DNA of 7,018 nucleotides from positions 1-7,018 of the forward strand of contig SYEN01000058.1 in the NCBI GenBank assembly GCA_005800795.1, given 5' to 3'. Of the stretch, positions 1-6,691 are shown in pieces. Every line of letters begins with the position of its first letter. Within the stretch, counting starts at the first letter, position 1. The translations under genes and the position numbers were made by a program. Source of the DNA: Burkholderiales bacterium (GTDB taxonomy: Bacteria > Pseudomonadota > Gammaproteobacteria > Burkholderiales > SG8-41). Under the pieces are notes generated by a model. It was not told where the DNA came from and ran no database searches. It saw nothing but the letters and a program-made list of their open reading frames with translations.

Positions 1-1016
1 GCAAATCCTTGATGCGCGACTGATCAAGCACATACGAGCGTATCTGGTGGCCCCAGCCGATGTCTGTTGTGGAATCTTCCATTGCCTGTTTTTCTTCGTT
101 GCGTTTTCGGAGTTCCAGTTCAAACAGGCGCGATTTCAGCATGGCCATGGCTTCAGCGCGGTTGCGGTGCTGCGAGCGGTCGTTCTGACATTGAACCACG
201 ATGCCGGTGGGCACATGCGTGATACGCACGGCGGAGTCGGTTTTGTTGATGTGCTGGCCACCGGCGCCGGACGCGCGAAAGGTATCCGTGCGCAAATCCG
301 CCGGATTGATTTCAATTTCGATGGAATCATCGACTTCCGGGTAGACAAATACGCTGGCGAACGAGGTGTGCCGCCGGTTGTTCGAGTCGAAGGGTGATTT
401 GCGTACCAGCCGATGCACGCCGGATTCCGTGCGCAGATGCCCGTAGGCGTAATCACCGCTGACTTTGAGCGAGGCGCTTTTAAGTCCCGCGACTTCGCCT
501 GGCGATTCTTCCAGCAGTTCGACCTTGAACTTTTTGCCTTCGCAATAACGCAAATACATGCGTTCAAGAATTGAGCACCAGTCCTGGGCCTCGGTGCCAC
601 CGGAGCCGGATTGAATATCAAGGAAACAGTTGCTGGCATCCATTTCACCGGAAAACATGCGGCGAAATTCCATTTCCGCGACGGTGTTTTCCAGCGTATC
701 AATGTCGGCGGCCACCGACACCAGTGTGGCGTTGTCGGTTTCTTCGCGCGCCATACCGAACAGCTCCTGAGCGTCGCGCAGGCCCGCCGCGAGCGAGGTC
801 AACGAATTAACGGTGTATTCGAGCGCCTTGCGCTCCTTGCCGAGTTCCTGTGCGCGCTTGCTGTCGCTCCAGACGGCAGGGTCTTCGGCCAGCCTTACGA
901 CTTCATCAAGCCGGTTACGCCTGGTATCGAAGTCAAAGATACCTCCGCAGCTCCGTGGTGCGTGTGTCGATGTCGGAGAGCTGCTTGACGATGGCGTTGA
1001 TGCGTTCGGCTTCCAT
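1..1016 (-). CDS. prfB: Peptide chain release factor 2 (RF2), +1 programmed frameshift, 3' end outside window
   Basis: RF2 reads UGA and UAA in the ribosomal A site and triggers hydrolysis of peptidyl-tRNA. Translation starts at ATG 1016-1014, runs 27 codons to an in-frame TGA (935-933), and continues in the +1 frame from GAC 934-932; the joined parts are complement 936-1016 and 1-934, giving 338 residues here. Visible landmarks are the anticodon-like SPF tripeptide at residues 207-209, the catalytic GGQ at 252-254 within SGAGGQHINKT, and the RF2 stretch IGWGHQIRSYVLDQSRIKDL at the edge. E. coli RF2 has 365 residues, so about 29 C-terminal residues lie beyond the left edge. The residue two before the GAGGQ stretch is Ala248, matching the Ala246 of most RF2s rather than the less active Thr246 of E. 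coli K-12. An SD-like AGAGGA (1033-1028) precedes the start by 11 nt. It lies downstream of recJ, as in E. coli recJ-prfB-lysS; lysS may follow outside the window. Only the C-terminal end is unseen. Confidence 0.96.
932..947 (-). promoter_or_regulatory. prfB: prfB programmed +1 frameshift (recoding) site
   Basis: On the minus strand the mRNA reads CGGAGG-TAT-CTT-TGA-C. An internal Shine-Dalgarno-like GGAGG (946-942) lies three bases before the slippery CTT (938-936). The TGA stop (935-933) is followed by C, which is the weak UGAC termination context. In E. coli the same arrangement lets tRNA-Leu slip from CUU to UUU when RF2 is scarce, so RF2 controls its own synthesis. SD-to-slip spacing equals that of E. 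coli, and the SD core GGAGG is at least as good. The protein downstream is perfectly RF2-like in the +1 frame, which supports recoding rather than a mutation or sequencing error. Confidence 0.95.
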
Positions 1017-1044
1017 GGTGCTAATGATCCTCTATAGAGAGCGG

Positions 1045-1050
1045 ATTATA
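1045..1050 (-). promoter_or_regulatory. Candidate -10 box of a prfB promoter
   Basis: The minus strand reads TATAAT exactly, 28 bases upstream of the prfB start codon. Transcription would begin near 1038, giving a short leader that contains the SD. No good -35 hexamer is present at 16-18 bp (the nearest options are CAATGC or TCAATG), and there is no TG extension, so the promoter may be weak or need an activator. It would let prfB be made independently of recJ. Inferred from sequence only. Confidence 0.4.
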
Positions 1051-1088
1051 ACTGATGCATTTGCAAGGCATTGAAAATCAACGCTGGC

Positions 1089-1108
1089 AATCCCGCAATA
1101 ACGGGAAT
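1089..1108. repeat. REP-like palindrome, copy 2 (recJ-prfB gap)
   Basis: Arms AATCCCG (1089-1095) and CGGGAAT (1102-1108) can pair, with five perfect inner base pairs (1091-1095 with 1102-1106) around a 6-nt CAATAA loop. On the minus strand it reads ATTCCCG-loop-CGGGATT, the same pattern as the copy at 1172-1195. It has no T-tract, so it is not a typical intrinsic terminator. It lies about 75 bp upstream of the prfB start, just upstream of the candidate promoter. Confidence 0.45.
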
Positions 1109-1171
1109 TCACAACAGGGTGCCGCGAGAGACCGTCCGTCCCATCCATCCTGTTTTGGCGCGTGGAAGGGG

Positions 1172-1195
1172 ATACCCGCTTCCGCGGGCGGGAAT
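1172..1195. repeat. REP-like palindrome, copy 1 (9 nt after recJ stop)
   Basis: Arms ATACCCGC (1172-1179) and GCGGGAAT (1188-1195) pair over eight positions with one mismatch around an 8-nt loop. A nested alternative pairs CCCGC (1175-1179) with GCGGG (1184-1188) around TTCC. On the minus strand the order is ATTCCCGC-loop-GCGGGTAT. This resembles the ATTCCCGC/GCGGGAAT intergenic palindromes that recur in many proteobacterial genomes. Placed directly behind recJ, it could protect or define the recJ mRNA 3' end or reduce read-through into prfB. No T-tract follows on the minus strand. Confidence 0.5.
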
Positions 1196-1204
1196 GCAGA
1201 TGAG

Positions 1205-2890
1205 CTAAAGCGGTTCCCAATGATCCACCACTACCTGTGTAGTCTGCATACCGTTGTATTCGTTCACGCTGAAACGGTACGCGGCATTTATGGTTTCGGG
1301 CAACGGCTCATTGTGACCAAACAAAATGCCTTCAAAAATCCTGCCGTCACGCCGCAGTCGCAGTTTCAAGTGCCGTTCGCCAACCACGCGCTGCTGCACG
1401 ACCTCGAACGCATCCAGGAATCGAGGCTCGGGAAATCCCTGGCCCCAAATACCGTCTTGCAGTTCAAGGGCGATATTCAGCGTTGCGTGTTCGACAGGCA
1501 ACGAGCCGTCGGTTTCGATTTCGCGATCGAGGTCAGCGGGGGCGAGCAGGGTGCGTGCCACGGCTTCAAAGCCGGTTTGAAATTTTTCGTAATCGACCTC
1601 GCGCAGCGTGAGCCCGGCCGCAGCGGCGTGACCACCGAATTTGAGGATCAATCCTGGCTCGCGCTTCGACAGAATATCCAGGGCATCGCGCAGATGCAGC
1701 CCGTGTATCGAACGCGCGGAACCCTTGATTTCGCCTTCAGCGCCGCGAGCAAACGCTACCGCCGGACGGTGAAATTTATCCTTGAGGCGTGAAGCGACAA
1801 TGCCGATCACGCCCTGATGCCACTGCGGGTCGTAGAGACTGATAGTGTAGCTCGCAGCATCGGGGGTCAGCTCCAGCGCGGCGAGCGCGGATTCCTGCAT
1901 ATCGGCTTCGATTGAACGTCGCTCACGATTCAGCGCATCGAGTTCATTGGCGATGGTCTGTGCACGAGTGGCGTCATCCGTAGTCAAGCATTCAATGCCA
2001 AGCGACATATCGGTCAAACGCCCTGCAGCGTTCAGGCGCGGTCCGATTGCAAAACCCATGTCATAGGTGCTCGCGCGCGCCGGGTCGCGTTTGGCGACCC
2101 GCAGCAGTGCGGTGATGCCTGGTTGCGCACGTCCCGTACGTATGCGCTGCAAACCGTGCTGCACCAGAATGCGGTTGTTAGCGTCGAGTCGCACCACGTC
2201 GGCCACCGTGCCCAGCGCCACCAGATCAAGCAAGTGGGCGAGGTTGGGCAACTGCTGCATTCCGCGTTCGCGGAGCACCGCACGCAATGCCAGCATCAGA
2301 TAAAACATTACACCCACACCCGCCAGATTTTTGCTGGGAAAAGGGCATCCCGCTTGATTGGGATTGATGATGCACCATGCATCGGGCAAGGTGTCGCCAG
2401 GCAAATGGTGATCGGTAATCAGCACCTTGAGGCCAAGGCGATTCGCCTCTGCCACGCCATCAACACTGGCAATGCCGTTGTCGACGGTGATGATGACGTC
2501 GGGCGACTTTTCACGCGCGGCGAGTTGTACGATTTCCGGGGTTAGACCGTAGCCGTACTCAAAGCGGTTGGGCACGAGGTAATCAACGACAGCCCCCATC
2601 GCACGCAGCGCGCGTAGGCCAACCGCACACGCCGTGGCGCCGTCGGCGTCGTAGTCGGCGACTATTAGCAGCTTCTTGCGTGCAGCCACGGCATCGGCCA
2701 GCAGCAGGGCCATGGATGGCAGGTTAAGCATGGTGTGGGGTGCGTGAAGCTTATCCAACACGGTTGCCAGCTGCTCTTTTTCGATGACACTGCGCGAGGC
2801 GAAGATACGCGCAAGCAGGGGAGACAAGCCCGAATGCGTGAGCGCCTCCAGGGCTTTGGCGGGTGCCTGGCGTACGGTAAAGGCCGGCAT
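1205..2890 (-). CDS. recJ: Single-stranded-DNA-specific 5'-3' exonuclease RecJ
   Basis: RecJ degrades single-stranded DNA 5' to 3' using divalent metal; it acts in RecF-pathway recombination, mismatch repair and base excision repair in the cytoplasm. The 561 residues match the family (577 in E. coli). DHH-domain motifs appear in order: ADYDADG at 78-84, VDNGI at 136-140, the DHH triplet at 160-162 and GTVADVV at 227-233, supplying the metal-binding Asp and His residues, then IGPRLNAAGR at 282-291. The DHHA1 domain shows GSARSIHG at 390-397 and GGHAAAAGL at 419-427. The last ~100 residues fit the OB-fold that closes the core around DNA. No key residue is missing. The start is ATG 2890-2888 with AAGG (2899-2896) five bases upstream and an in-frame TAG just above; the stop is TAG. 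It follows the monooxygenase by 207 bp with no clear promoter, and precedes prfB by 188 bp. Confidence 0.97.
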   Translation of the reverse strand: MPAFTVRQAPAKALEALTHSGLSPLLARIFASRSVIEKEQLATVLDKLHAPHTMLNLPSMALLLADAVAARKKLLIVADYDADGATACAVGLRALRAMGAVVDYLVPNRFEYGYGLTPEIVQLAAREKSPDVIITVDNGIASVDGVAEANRLGLKVLITDHHLPGDTLPDAWCIINPNQAGCPFPSKNLAGVGVMFYLMLALRAVLRERGMQQLPNLAHLLDLVALGTVADVVRLDANNRILVQHGLQRIRTGRAQPGITALLRVAKRDPARASTYDMGFAIGPRLNAAGRLTDMSLGIECLTTDDATRAQTIANELDALNRERRSIEADMQESALAALELTPDAASYTISLYDPQWHQGVIGIVASRLKDKFHRPAVAFARGAEGEIKGSARSIHGLHLRDALDILSKREPGLILKFGGHAAAAGLTLREVDYEKFQTGFEAVARTLLAPADLDREIETDGSLPVEHATLNIALELQDGIWGQGFPEPRFLDAFEVVQQRVVGERHLKLRLRRDGRIFEGILFGHNEPLPETINAAYRFSVNEYNGMQTTQVVVDHWEPL

Positions 2891-3097
2891 TGCTACCTTG
2901 CAGGGAATGTCATATCAACCATACACCCAACTCAGTCGCCCTTTATCCGGGTGGACTTTATGACCTTTGCCCATTTGGCGTTTTCGTTTTGCATGATGTC
3001 GATTGCCAATCTGGCGTGCTACGCACCGGTTCGGTGTCCCGACCTGGCAGACACGCATGAGCACTTTAGGCGTTGATGCATCGGCATGACTGATCAT

Positions 3098-4240
3098 TCA
3101 GGCCAACGGCCCGGCTACGGCATCATAGGCGTATTCCGGCCCCGGCTCGTTGCCCTTGAGACTATCTGCGTTGGGCTCCCCCAGATAGCGGTGGCCACGC
3201 TGTGCTGCCTGTTCGGTTGCTGTGCGCACGCGCGGGCCACGTGTTCGTTGATAGCGCTCGAACGCCCGTTCTGGCGTGGGTTCAGTAGCGAGACAGCGCG
3301 CAAGTATCATCGCGTCCTCGAGCGCATTGGCGGCGCCTTGTCCGAGAAATGGCAGCATCGGATGGGCCGCATCGCCCAGCAAAACCACCCGGCCGGACCA
3401 CCATTGTTCCAGCCATGGGCGGCCGAACAGGCCCCATTTGTACACTTGGCCGAGCACCGGACGCGAAATCACGGTGCGTGTGCCTTCATCGAAGCCGGAA
3501 AACTCTTGCAGAAATTCATCCAGCGGGGCGGGTATGGTCCAGCCCTCGGCTTCCCATTGACCGCGATGCGCCACTGCAATGAAGTTCAGCAATTCGCCAC
3601 GCCGGACGAGGTAGCGGTTGATGTGGCGGCCTTGCCCAAACACCACAGCCGATTCGCGCAGATGGGGTGGCAGCACCGAGGTATCCACCAACCCCCGCCA
3701 TGCGACGAACCCGGCGAATTCCGGCGGTGCCGGATTGAACAGCGTCTCGCGCAGGGTGGATCGAATACCGTCGGCGGCGATAACGACATCTGCCGTTTCC
3801 CTGTGGCCGCCGGCAAACCGCAACGTGACGCTGTTGCCCGTTGACTCAAGCCGCTCGACCGATGCCCCGAGTTTCAATGCACCCGGCGCAACTTGCGCCA
3901 GACGCGTGATCATCGCGTGTTGCAAATCCCAGCGGTGCAGGCGCATATAAGGCGCACCGTAAAGCGCTCGAAAGTCCTTGGTCATCATGCGGAAAATGAC
4001 TTCGCCGGTGCGGTAGTGCCGGTATTCAGTATGCGGCGGTGTGACCGCAGTTTGCTCCAGCATGTCGCCCAGCCCGAAGTGAAAGAGCACGCGCGTGGCG
4101 TTCGGTGCTAATGTTATTCCTGCGCCTAAATCCACCAGTTGCGCCGAGCGCTCATAGACCGTAACTGAGAAGCCGGCCTGCTGCAGGGCGAGCGCTGCGG
4201 CCAATCCGCCGATGCCGCCGCCAGCGATGGCAATTTTCAT
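3098..4240 (-). CDS. FAD-dependent monooxygenase, salicylate hydroxylase-like (class A flavoprotein)
   Basis: A single-component flavoprotein hydroxylase of the PHBH-fold group, expected to use NAD(P)H and O2 to hydroxylate an aromatic ring. Seen in the 380 residues: the FAD-binding dinucleotide fold MKIAIAGGGIGG (1-12) with acidic Glu30 ending strand 2; LGAGITLAPN (38-47); the DG motif AADGIRS (155-161); and the GD motif GDAAHPMLPFLGQGAAN (289-305), which contacts FAD ribityl and phosphate groups. The YAYDA near the C-terminus (370-374) resembles the end of salicylate and 3-hydroxybenzoate hydroxylases. Length is normal and all motifs are intact. ATG 4240 is the only sensible start because the Rossmann strand begins there; the SD-like GAAGAG abuts it with no spacer, so translation may be weak. 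It sits 97 bp after the RpfE-type gene. No ring-cleavage gene or LysR-type regulator is visible nearby, so the substrate is unknown. Ubiquinone-pathway hydroxylases (UbiH, UbiF) share the fold but fit less well. Confidence 0.85.
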   Translation of the reverse strand: MKIAIAGGGIGGLAAALALQQAGFSVTVYERSAQLVDLGAGITLAPNATRVLFHFGLGDMLEQTAVTPPHTEYRHYRTGEVIFRMMTKDFRALYGAPYMRLHRWDLQHAMITRLAQVAPGALKLGASVERLESTGNSVTLRFAGGHRETADVVIAADGIRSTLRETLFNPAPPEFAGFVAWRGLVDTSVLPPHLRESAVVFGQGRHINRYLVRRGELLNFIAVAHRGQWEAEGWTIPAPLDEFLQEFSGFDEGTRTVISRPVLGQVYKWGLFGRPWLEQWWSGRVVLLGDAAHPMLPFLGQGAANALEDAMILARCLATEPTPERAFERYQRTRGPRVRTATEQAAQRGHRYLGEPNADSLKGNEPGPEYAYDAVAGPLA

Positions 4241-4337
4241 CTCTTCGAGTACCGTGGTTTGTAATTAACCATTCTAAGGTGAGCCCTGATCGTCAGGTCG
4301 TTAGTACGCCTGTCGTGCCGTCTGACCGAACACTCAT

Positions 4338-5360
4338 TTAATCAACAATTGCATTGGTACGCCACCACTTCCAGCGATCGGCTTTACGAATCACGAATTG
4401 CCTTGAGCCGTTCGGCGTGGAACTTATCAGCGTCAGCTCGCTCAGATGTTGGGAATTGAGGGCGTCAAGCAACGGGGCGATCCAGCTTTGTTCCAGTGCG
4501 GCCATGGCAGCTTGCCATGCGGCCAGATCGCCATGACGTATTGAGGGTATCAAGGATTCCAATGAGAAAAAGAGCCTTGCATTTTTCGCGGGTTTGCTAG
4601 TGTACGGCGTGAATTGCCGGGGAGGGTTTGCGATGAGGCAACCCGTATGGCGGGCCAGAGCGCGCAGAGTTGTATCGCCGCTGAAAACCGTTGCAAACGG
4701 TGCGTCCGGTGCATTCGTAACAGGCGGCATCACGCCGCCGCCCCAAAGCCACACACTATTGACCGCTGGCAGTCCGATCGCTTCGCGTTCAGCGTTTACT
4801 GGATGACTATGCAGCAGCATTTGCATTTCCGTGAGAAGTCGATGCCAACGTGCGCTGTCCTTGCCCGTGGGCAAGTGCGTGCGCACGTCACGACCGGCTA
4901 CTGTGTCCCACGGCGTGGTGGTCATGGCGGGTGGGTTGGCGCACTGCAGGTACCAGCGCGTTGGCCAGGGAGTGTGCAGGGTAATTTTTTCGTCCTGCAA
5001 ATGGGCACCCAGCGTGGCCGCCAACGTGACCGATTCCGCTTCGCTGAGTTGCAGCCCATTCTCATGGGAAGCCGTGAGGCCGTGCCGGCGAGTTTCAAGG
5101 TGCATGGGTGTGGCGCACAGCCAATAGCTTTGACCAGCATTAAAATTGTCGCCAGATGCGAGCAGCGGCGCCAGCGGCCAATCCTGCTGGCGTTCGACGC
5201 CGAACAATCCGCACAGCAGCGACAGGCTGTCGCGCGTGTCGTGACTGCAGGCCGCCTTCGCCAGCGCAGACTTCAGCCGTGGCGTGGATGCGCCATTCCA
5301 TCCCGCCGCGGCGATTTCGCGTGGCGGGATCAGATAAGGAATGAAAACAGTGATTCGCAT
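4338..5360 (-). CDS. RpfE-type conserved protein (COG4255-like), function unknown
   Basis: I recognise the family from its central block; it is annotated either as RpfE-type regulatory protein (after the Xanthomonas rpf region) or, on weak grounds, as phosphoglycerate mutase. The biochemical activity is unknown to me. In the 340 residues: a hydrophobic start MRITVFIPYLIPP without a convincing signal peptide; ATPMHLE (83-89), where relatives usually read ADPVHL; RWYL (135-138); then the strongest conserved stretch from about 156 to 209, including HLPTG, the RLLTEMQMLLHSHPVN core (174-189), RE (192-193), and NSVWLWGGG (201-209). The C-terminus is basic and aromatic (DRWKWWR). It looks cytoplasmic and full length. 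No good SD precedes ATG 5360, but no other Met occurs before residue 86. It diverges from lolC with 77 bp between starts. In xanthomonads and many Betaproteobacteria, as I recall, this gene lies next to recJ; here a monooxygenase gene separates them. Confidence 0.75.
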   Translation of the reverse strand: MRITVFIPYLIPPREIAAAGWNGASTPRLKSALAKAACSHDTRDSLSLLCGLFGVERQQDWPLAPLLASGDNFNAGQSYWLCATPMHLETRRHGLTASHENGLQLSEAESVTLAATLGAHLQDEKITLHTPWPTRWYLQCANPPAMTTTPWDTVAGRDVRTHLPTGKDSARWHRLLTEMQMLLHSHPVNAEREAIGLPAVNSVWLWGGGVMPPVTNAPDAPFATVFSGDTTLRALARHTGCLIANPPRQFTPYTSKPAKNARLFFSLESLIPSIRHGDLAAWQAAMAALEQSWIAPLLDALNSQHLSELTLISSTPNGSRQFVIRKADRWKWWRTNAIVD

Positions 5361-5385
5361 GGCGGTGTGACGACGGTGGCGCGCG

Positions 5386-5394
5386 AGTGTAGCA
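5386..5394 (-). promoter_or_regulatory. Candidate extended -10 promoter for the RpfE-type gene
   Basis: The minus strand reads TGC-TACACT, an extended -10 element (TGn plus four of six matches to TATAAT), placed 25 bases before ATG 5360. Transcription from about 5379 would give a leader of about 19 nt. The -35 region (GTAATT or TGTAAT) is poor. Some promoter is expected in this 77-bp divergent gap; on the plus strand I see only weak options for lolC, such as TACAGT at 5412-5417. Confidence 0.25.
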
Positions 5395-5437
5395 CCCGGC
5401 GTGGGCTGAATTACAGTAAACTTCGCGCTTTCAAAGA

Positions 5438-6691
5438 ATGCCTCCCTTGAATTCCTACGAACTTTTTATTGGCTTGCGCTACACGCGCTCGCGCCAGCGT
5501 ACGCGATTTATCTCGGTGATTTCGCTGATCAGCGTGGTGGGCATTGCGTTGGGCATGACCGTGCTGATTACCGTGTTGTCGGTGATGAACGGCTTCCAGA
5601 AAGAAGTGCGCACACGCATGTTGTCGGCGGTGGCGCATGTACAGATCGCCGGTTCCAACGAACGGCTTGCCGACTGGAAGAAAATCGCCGACATCGCCAA
5701 AACCAATTCGCGGGTGCTGGCCACTGCGCCGTACGTGACTGCGCAGGGTTTGCTCACCAGCGGCAGTCAGGTGCGAGGAGCGTATCTTCGCGGTATCGAA
5801 CCCGAGCTGGAAAGCAAGGTGGATGACCTCGCACGCAGCATGCGACGTGGTTCGGTGGAGGCGTTGAAGCCGGGCGACTTTAGCATCGTGCTGGGTGATT
5901 CGCTCGCGCGCGCACTGGGGGTCAATGTTGGCGACCGGGTGGTGCTGGTGGCGCCGCAAGGGCAGGTTACGCCAGCCGGCATGTTGCCACGCCTGCGGCA
6001 ATTTACCGTTGTCGGCACGTTTCACATCGGCCACCATGAGATTGATGCAGGTCTTGCATTGACGCATATAGAAGACGCGCAAAAGCTTTATCGCATGGGC
6101 GATGAAGTCACTGGCGTGCGGTTGAAACTGGACGACCTGTTCCGCTCCAGGGAGGTCACTTATGACCTCGCCGGCAAGGTGCCCGGCAACGCGGTGATTT
6201 CCGACTGGACCAGCGTAAACGCGAATTACTTTCGCGCGGTGGATATCGAAAAGCGCATGATGTCGTTACTGCTGTTTTTTATAATTGCCATAGCCGCGTT
6301 TAATCTGGTGTCGAGCCTGTTCATGGTGGTGAAGGAAAAGCAGCCGGATATCGCCATTCTGCGTACGCTGGGCGCATCGCCCGGTGGCGTGATGAAAATC
6401 TTCATGACGCAGGGCATCGTGATTGGGTTGACCGGTGTGATTGTCGGCATTGTGTTTGGCATTCTTGGTGCGTTGTATGTGGCGGACATCGTGGGTTTTG
6501 TCGAGCGGGTGTTTGGCCTGCGGTTTCTCGATCCATCGATTTATCAGATTACCGAGTTGCCGTCGGAGCTGCGGCCGATGGATGTGGTGGTGACGGCATT
6601 GTTTTCTTTTGCCATGTCGGCGGTGGCGACGATTTACCCAAGCTGGCGCGCTTCGCGGGTCAATCCGGCGGAGGCGTTGCGCTATGAGTGA
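5438..6691 (+). CDS. lolC: Lipoprotein-releasing ABC transporter permease, LolC/E family (possibly LolF-type hybrid)
   Basis: Inner-membrane subunit of the Lol exporter, which extracts mature lipoproteins from the inner membrane and passes them to LolA. The 417 residues (E. coli LolC is 399) show the expected four-helix layout: one segment at about 27-50 before VLSVMNGFQKEV, a large periplasmic domain (about 55-270), then segments at about 275-298, 325-350 and 382-400, ending in YPSWRASRVNPAEALRYE. The cytoplasmic KEKQPDIAILRTLGA (299-313) is the coupling region that docks on LolD. Residues 172-189 (PQGQVTPAGMLPRLRQF) align with the LolC Hook that binds LolA, yet MGDEVTGVRLKLDDLF (220-235) and FLDPSIYQITELPSEL (363-378) are more LolE-like. 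ATG 5438 is the first start after an in-frame TAA at 5417-5419; the SD is weak (AAAGA, adjacent). Its stop overlaps lolD. Confidence 0.93.
   Translation: MPPLNSYELFIGLRYTRSRQRTRFISVISLISVVGIALGMTVLITVLSVMNGFQKEVRTRMLSAVAHVQIAGSNERLADWKKIADIAKTNSRVLATAPYVTAQGLLTSGSQVRGAYLRGIEPELESKVDDLARSMRRGSVEALKPGDFSIVLGDSLARALGVNVGDRVVLVAPQGQVTPAGMLPRLRQFTVVGTFHIGHHEIDAGLALTHIEDAQKLYRMGDEVTGVRLKLDDLFRSREVTYDLAGKVPGNAVISDWTSVNANYFRAVDIEKRMMSLLLFFIIAIAAFNLVSSLFMVVKEKQPDIAILRTLGASPGGVMKIFMTQGIVIGLTGVIVGIVFGILGALYVADIVGFVERVFGLRFLDPSIYQITELPSELRPMDVVVTALFSFAMSAVATIYPSWRASRVNPAEALRYE
6670..6674 (+). promoter_or_regulatory. Ribosome binding site for lolD inside lolC
   Basis: GGAGG lies within the last lolC codons, nine bases before ATG 6684. 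The lolD start overlaps the lolC end by 8 nt (ATG 6684-6686, lolC TGA 6689-6691). This supports translational coupling, so permease and ATPase would be made in proportion, and it fixes the lolD start. Confidence 0.75.

Noticed and set aside
136..702. 188-codon minus-strand frame within prfB
   Set aside because: It is the wrong frame of prfB; the RF2 protein with SPF and GGQ lies in the neighbouring frame on the same strand.
933..1016. prfB as a frameshifted pseudogene
   Set aside because: The offset occurs exactly at the CTT-TGA-C recoding site with its internal SD, and the downstream protein is fully conserved.
1055..1792. 245-codon plus-strand open frame opposite the end of recJ
   Set aside because: It overlaps the RecJ DHHA1/OB region on the opposite strand, has no family resemblance, and starts in the repeat-bearing intergenic gap.
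2935..3061. Weak resemblance of the small ORF (RVCQV, then GN--HA-KRKR) to ribosomal protein L28
   Set aside because: Spacing differs, the KTKRRF--NL core is absent, and a real rpmB would be about 78 codons and normally beside rpmG.
3086..3844. 252-codon plus-strand open frame opposite the monooxygenase gene
   Set aside because: The minus strand encodes an intact flavoprotein with all FAD motifs over the same bases. The plus-strand protein has no recognisable domain and is a product of GC-rich codon use.
4285..4297. Small hairpin CCTGA-TCG-TCAGG downstream of the RpfE-type gene
   Set aside because: A 5-bp stem with no T-tract on either strand is too weak to call a terminator.
4614..5450. 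278-codon plus-strand open frame ending at the lolC start
   Set aside because: It is antisense to the RpfE-type gene, whose conserved motifs are clear; the plus-strand product is Arg/Cys/Gln-rich without recognisable domains.
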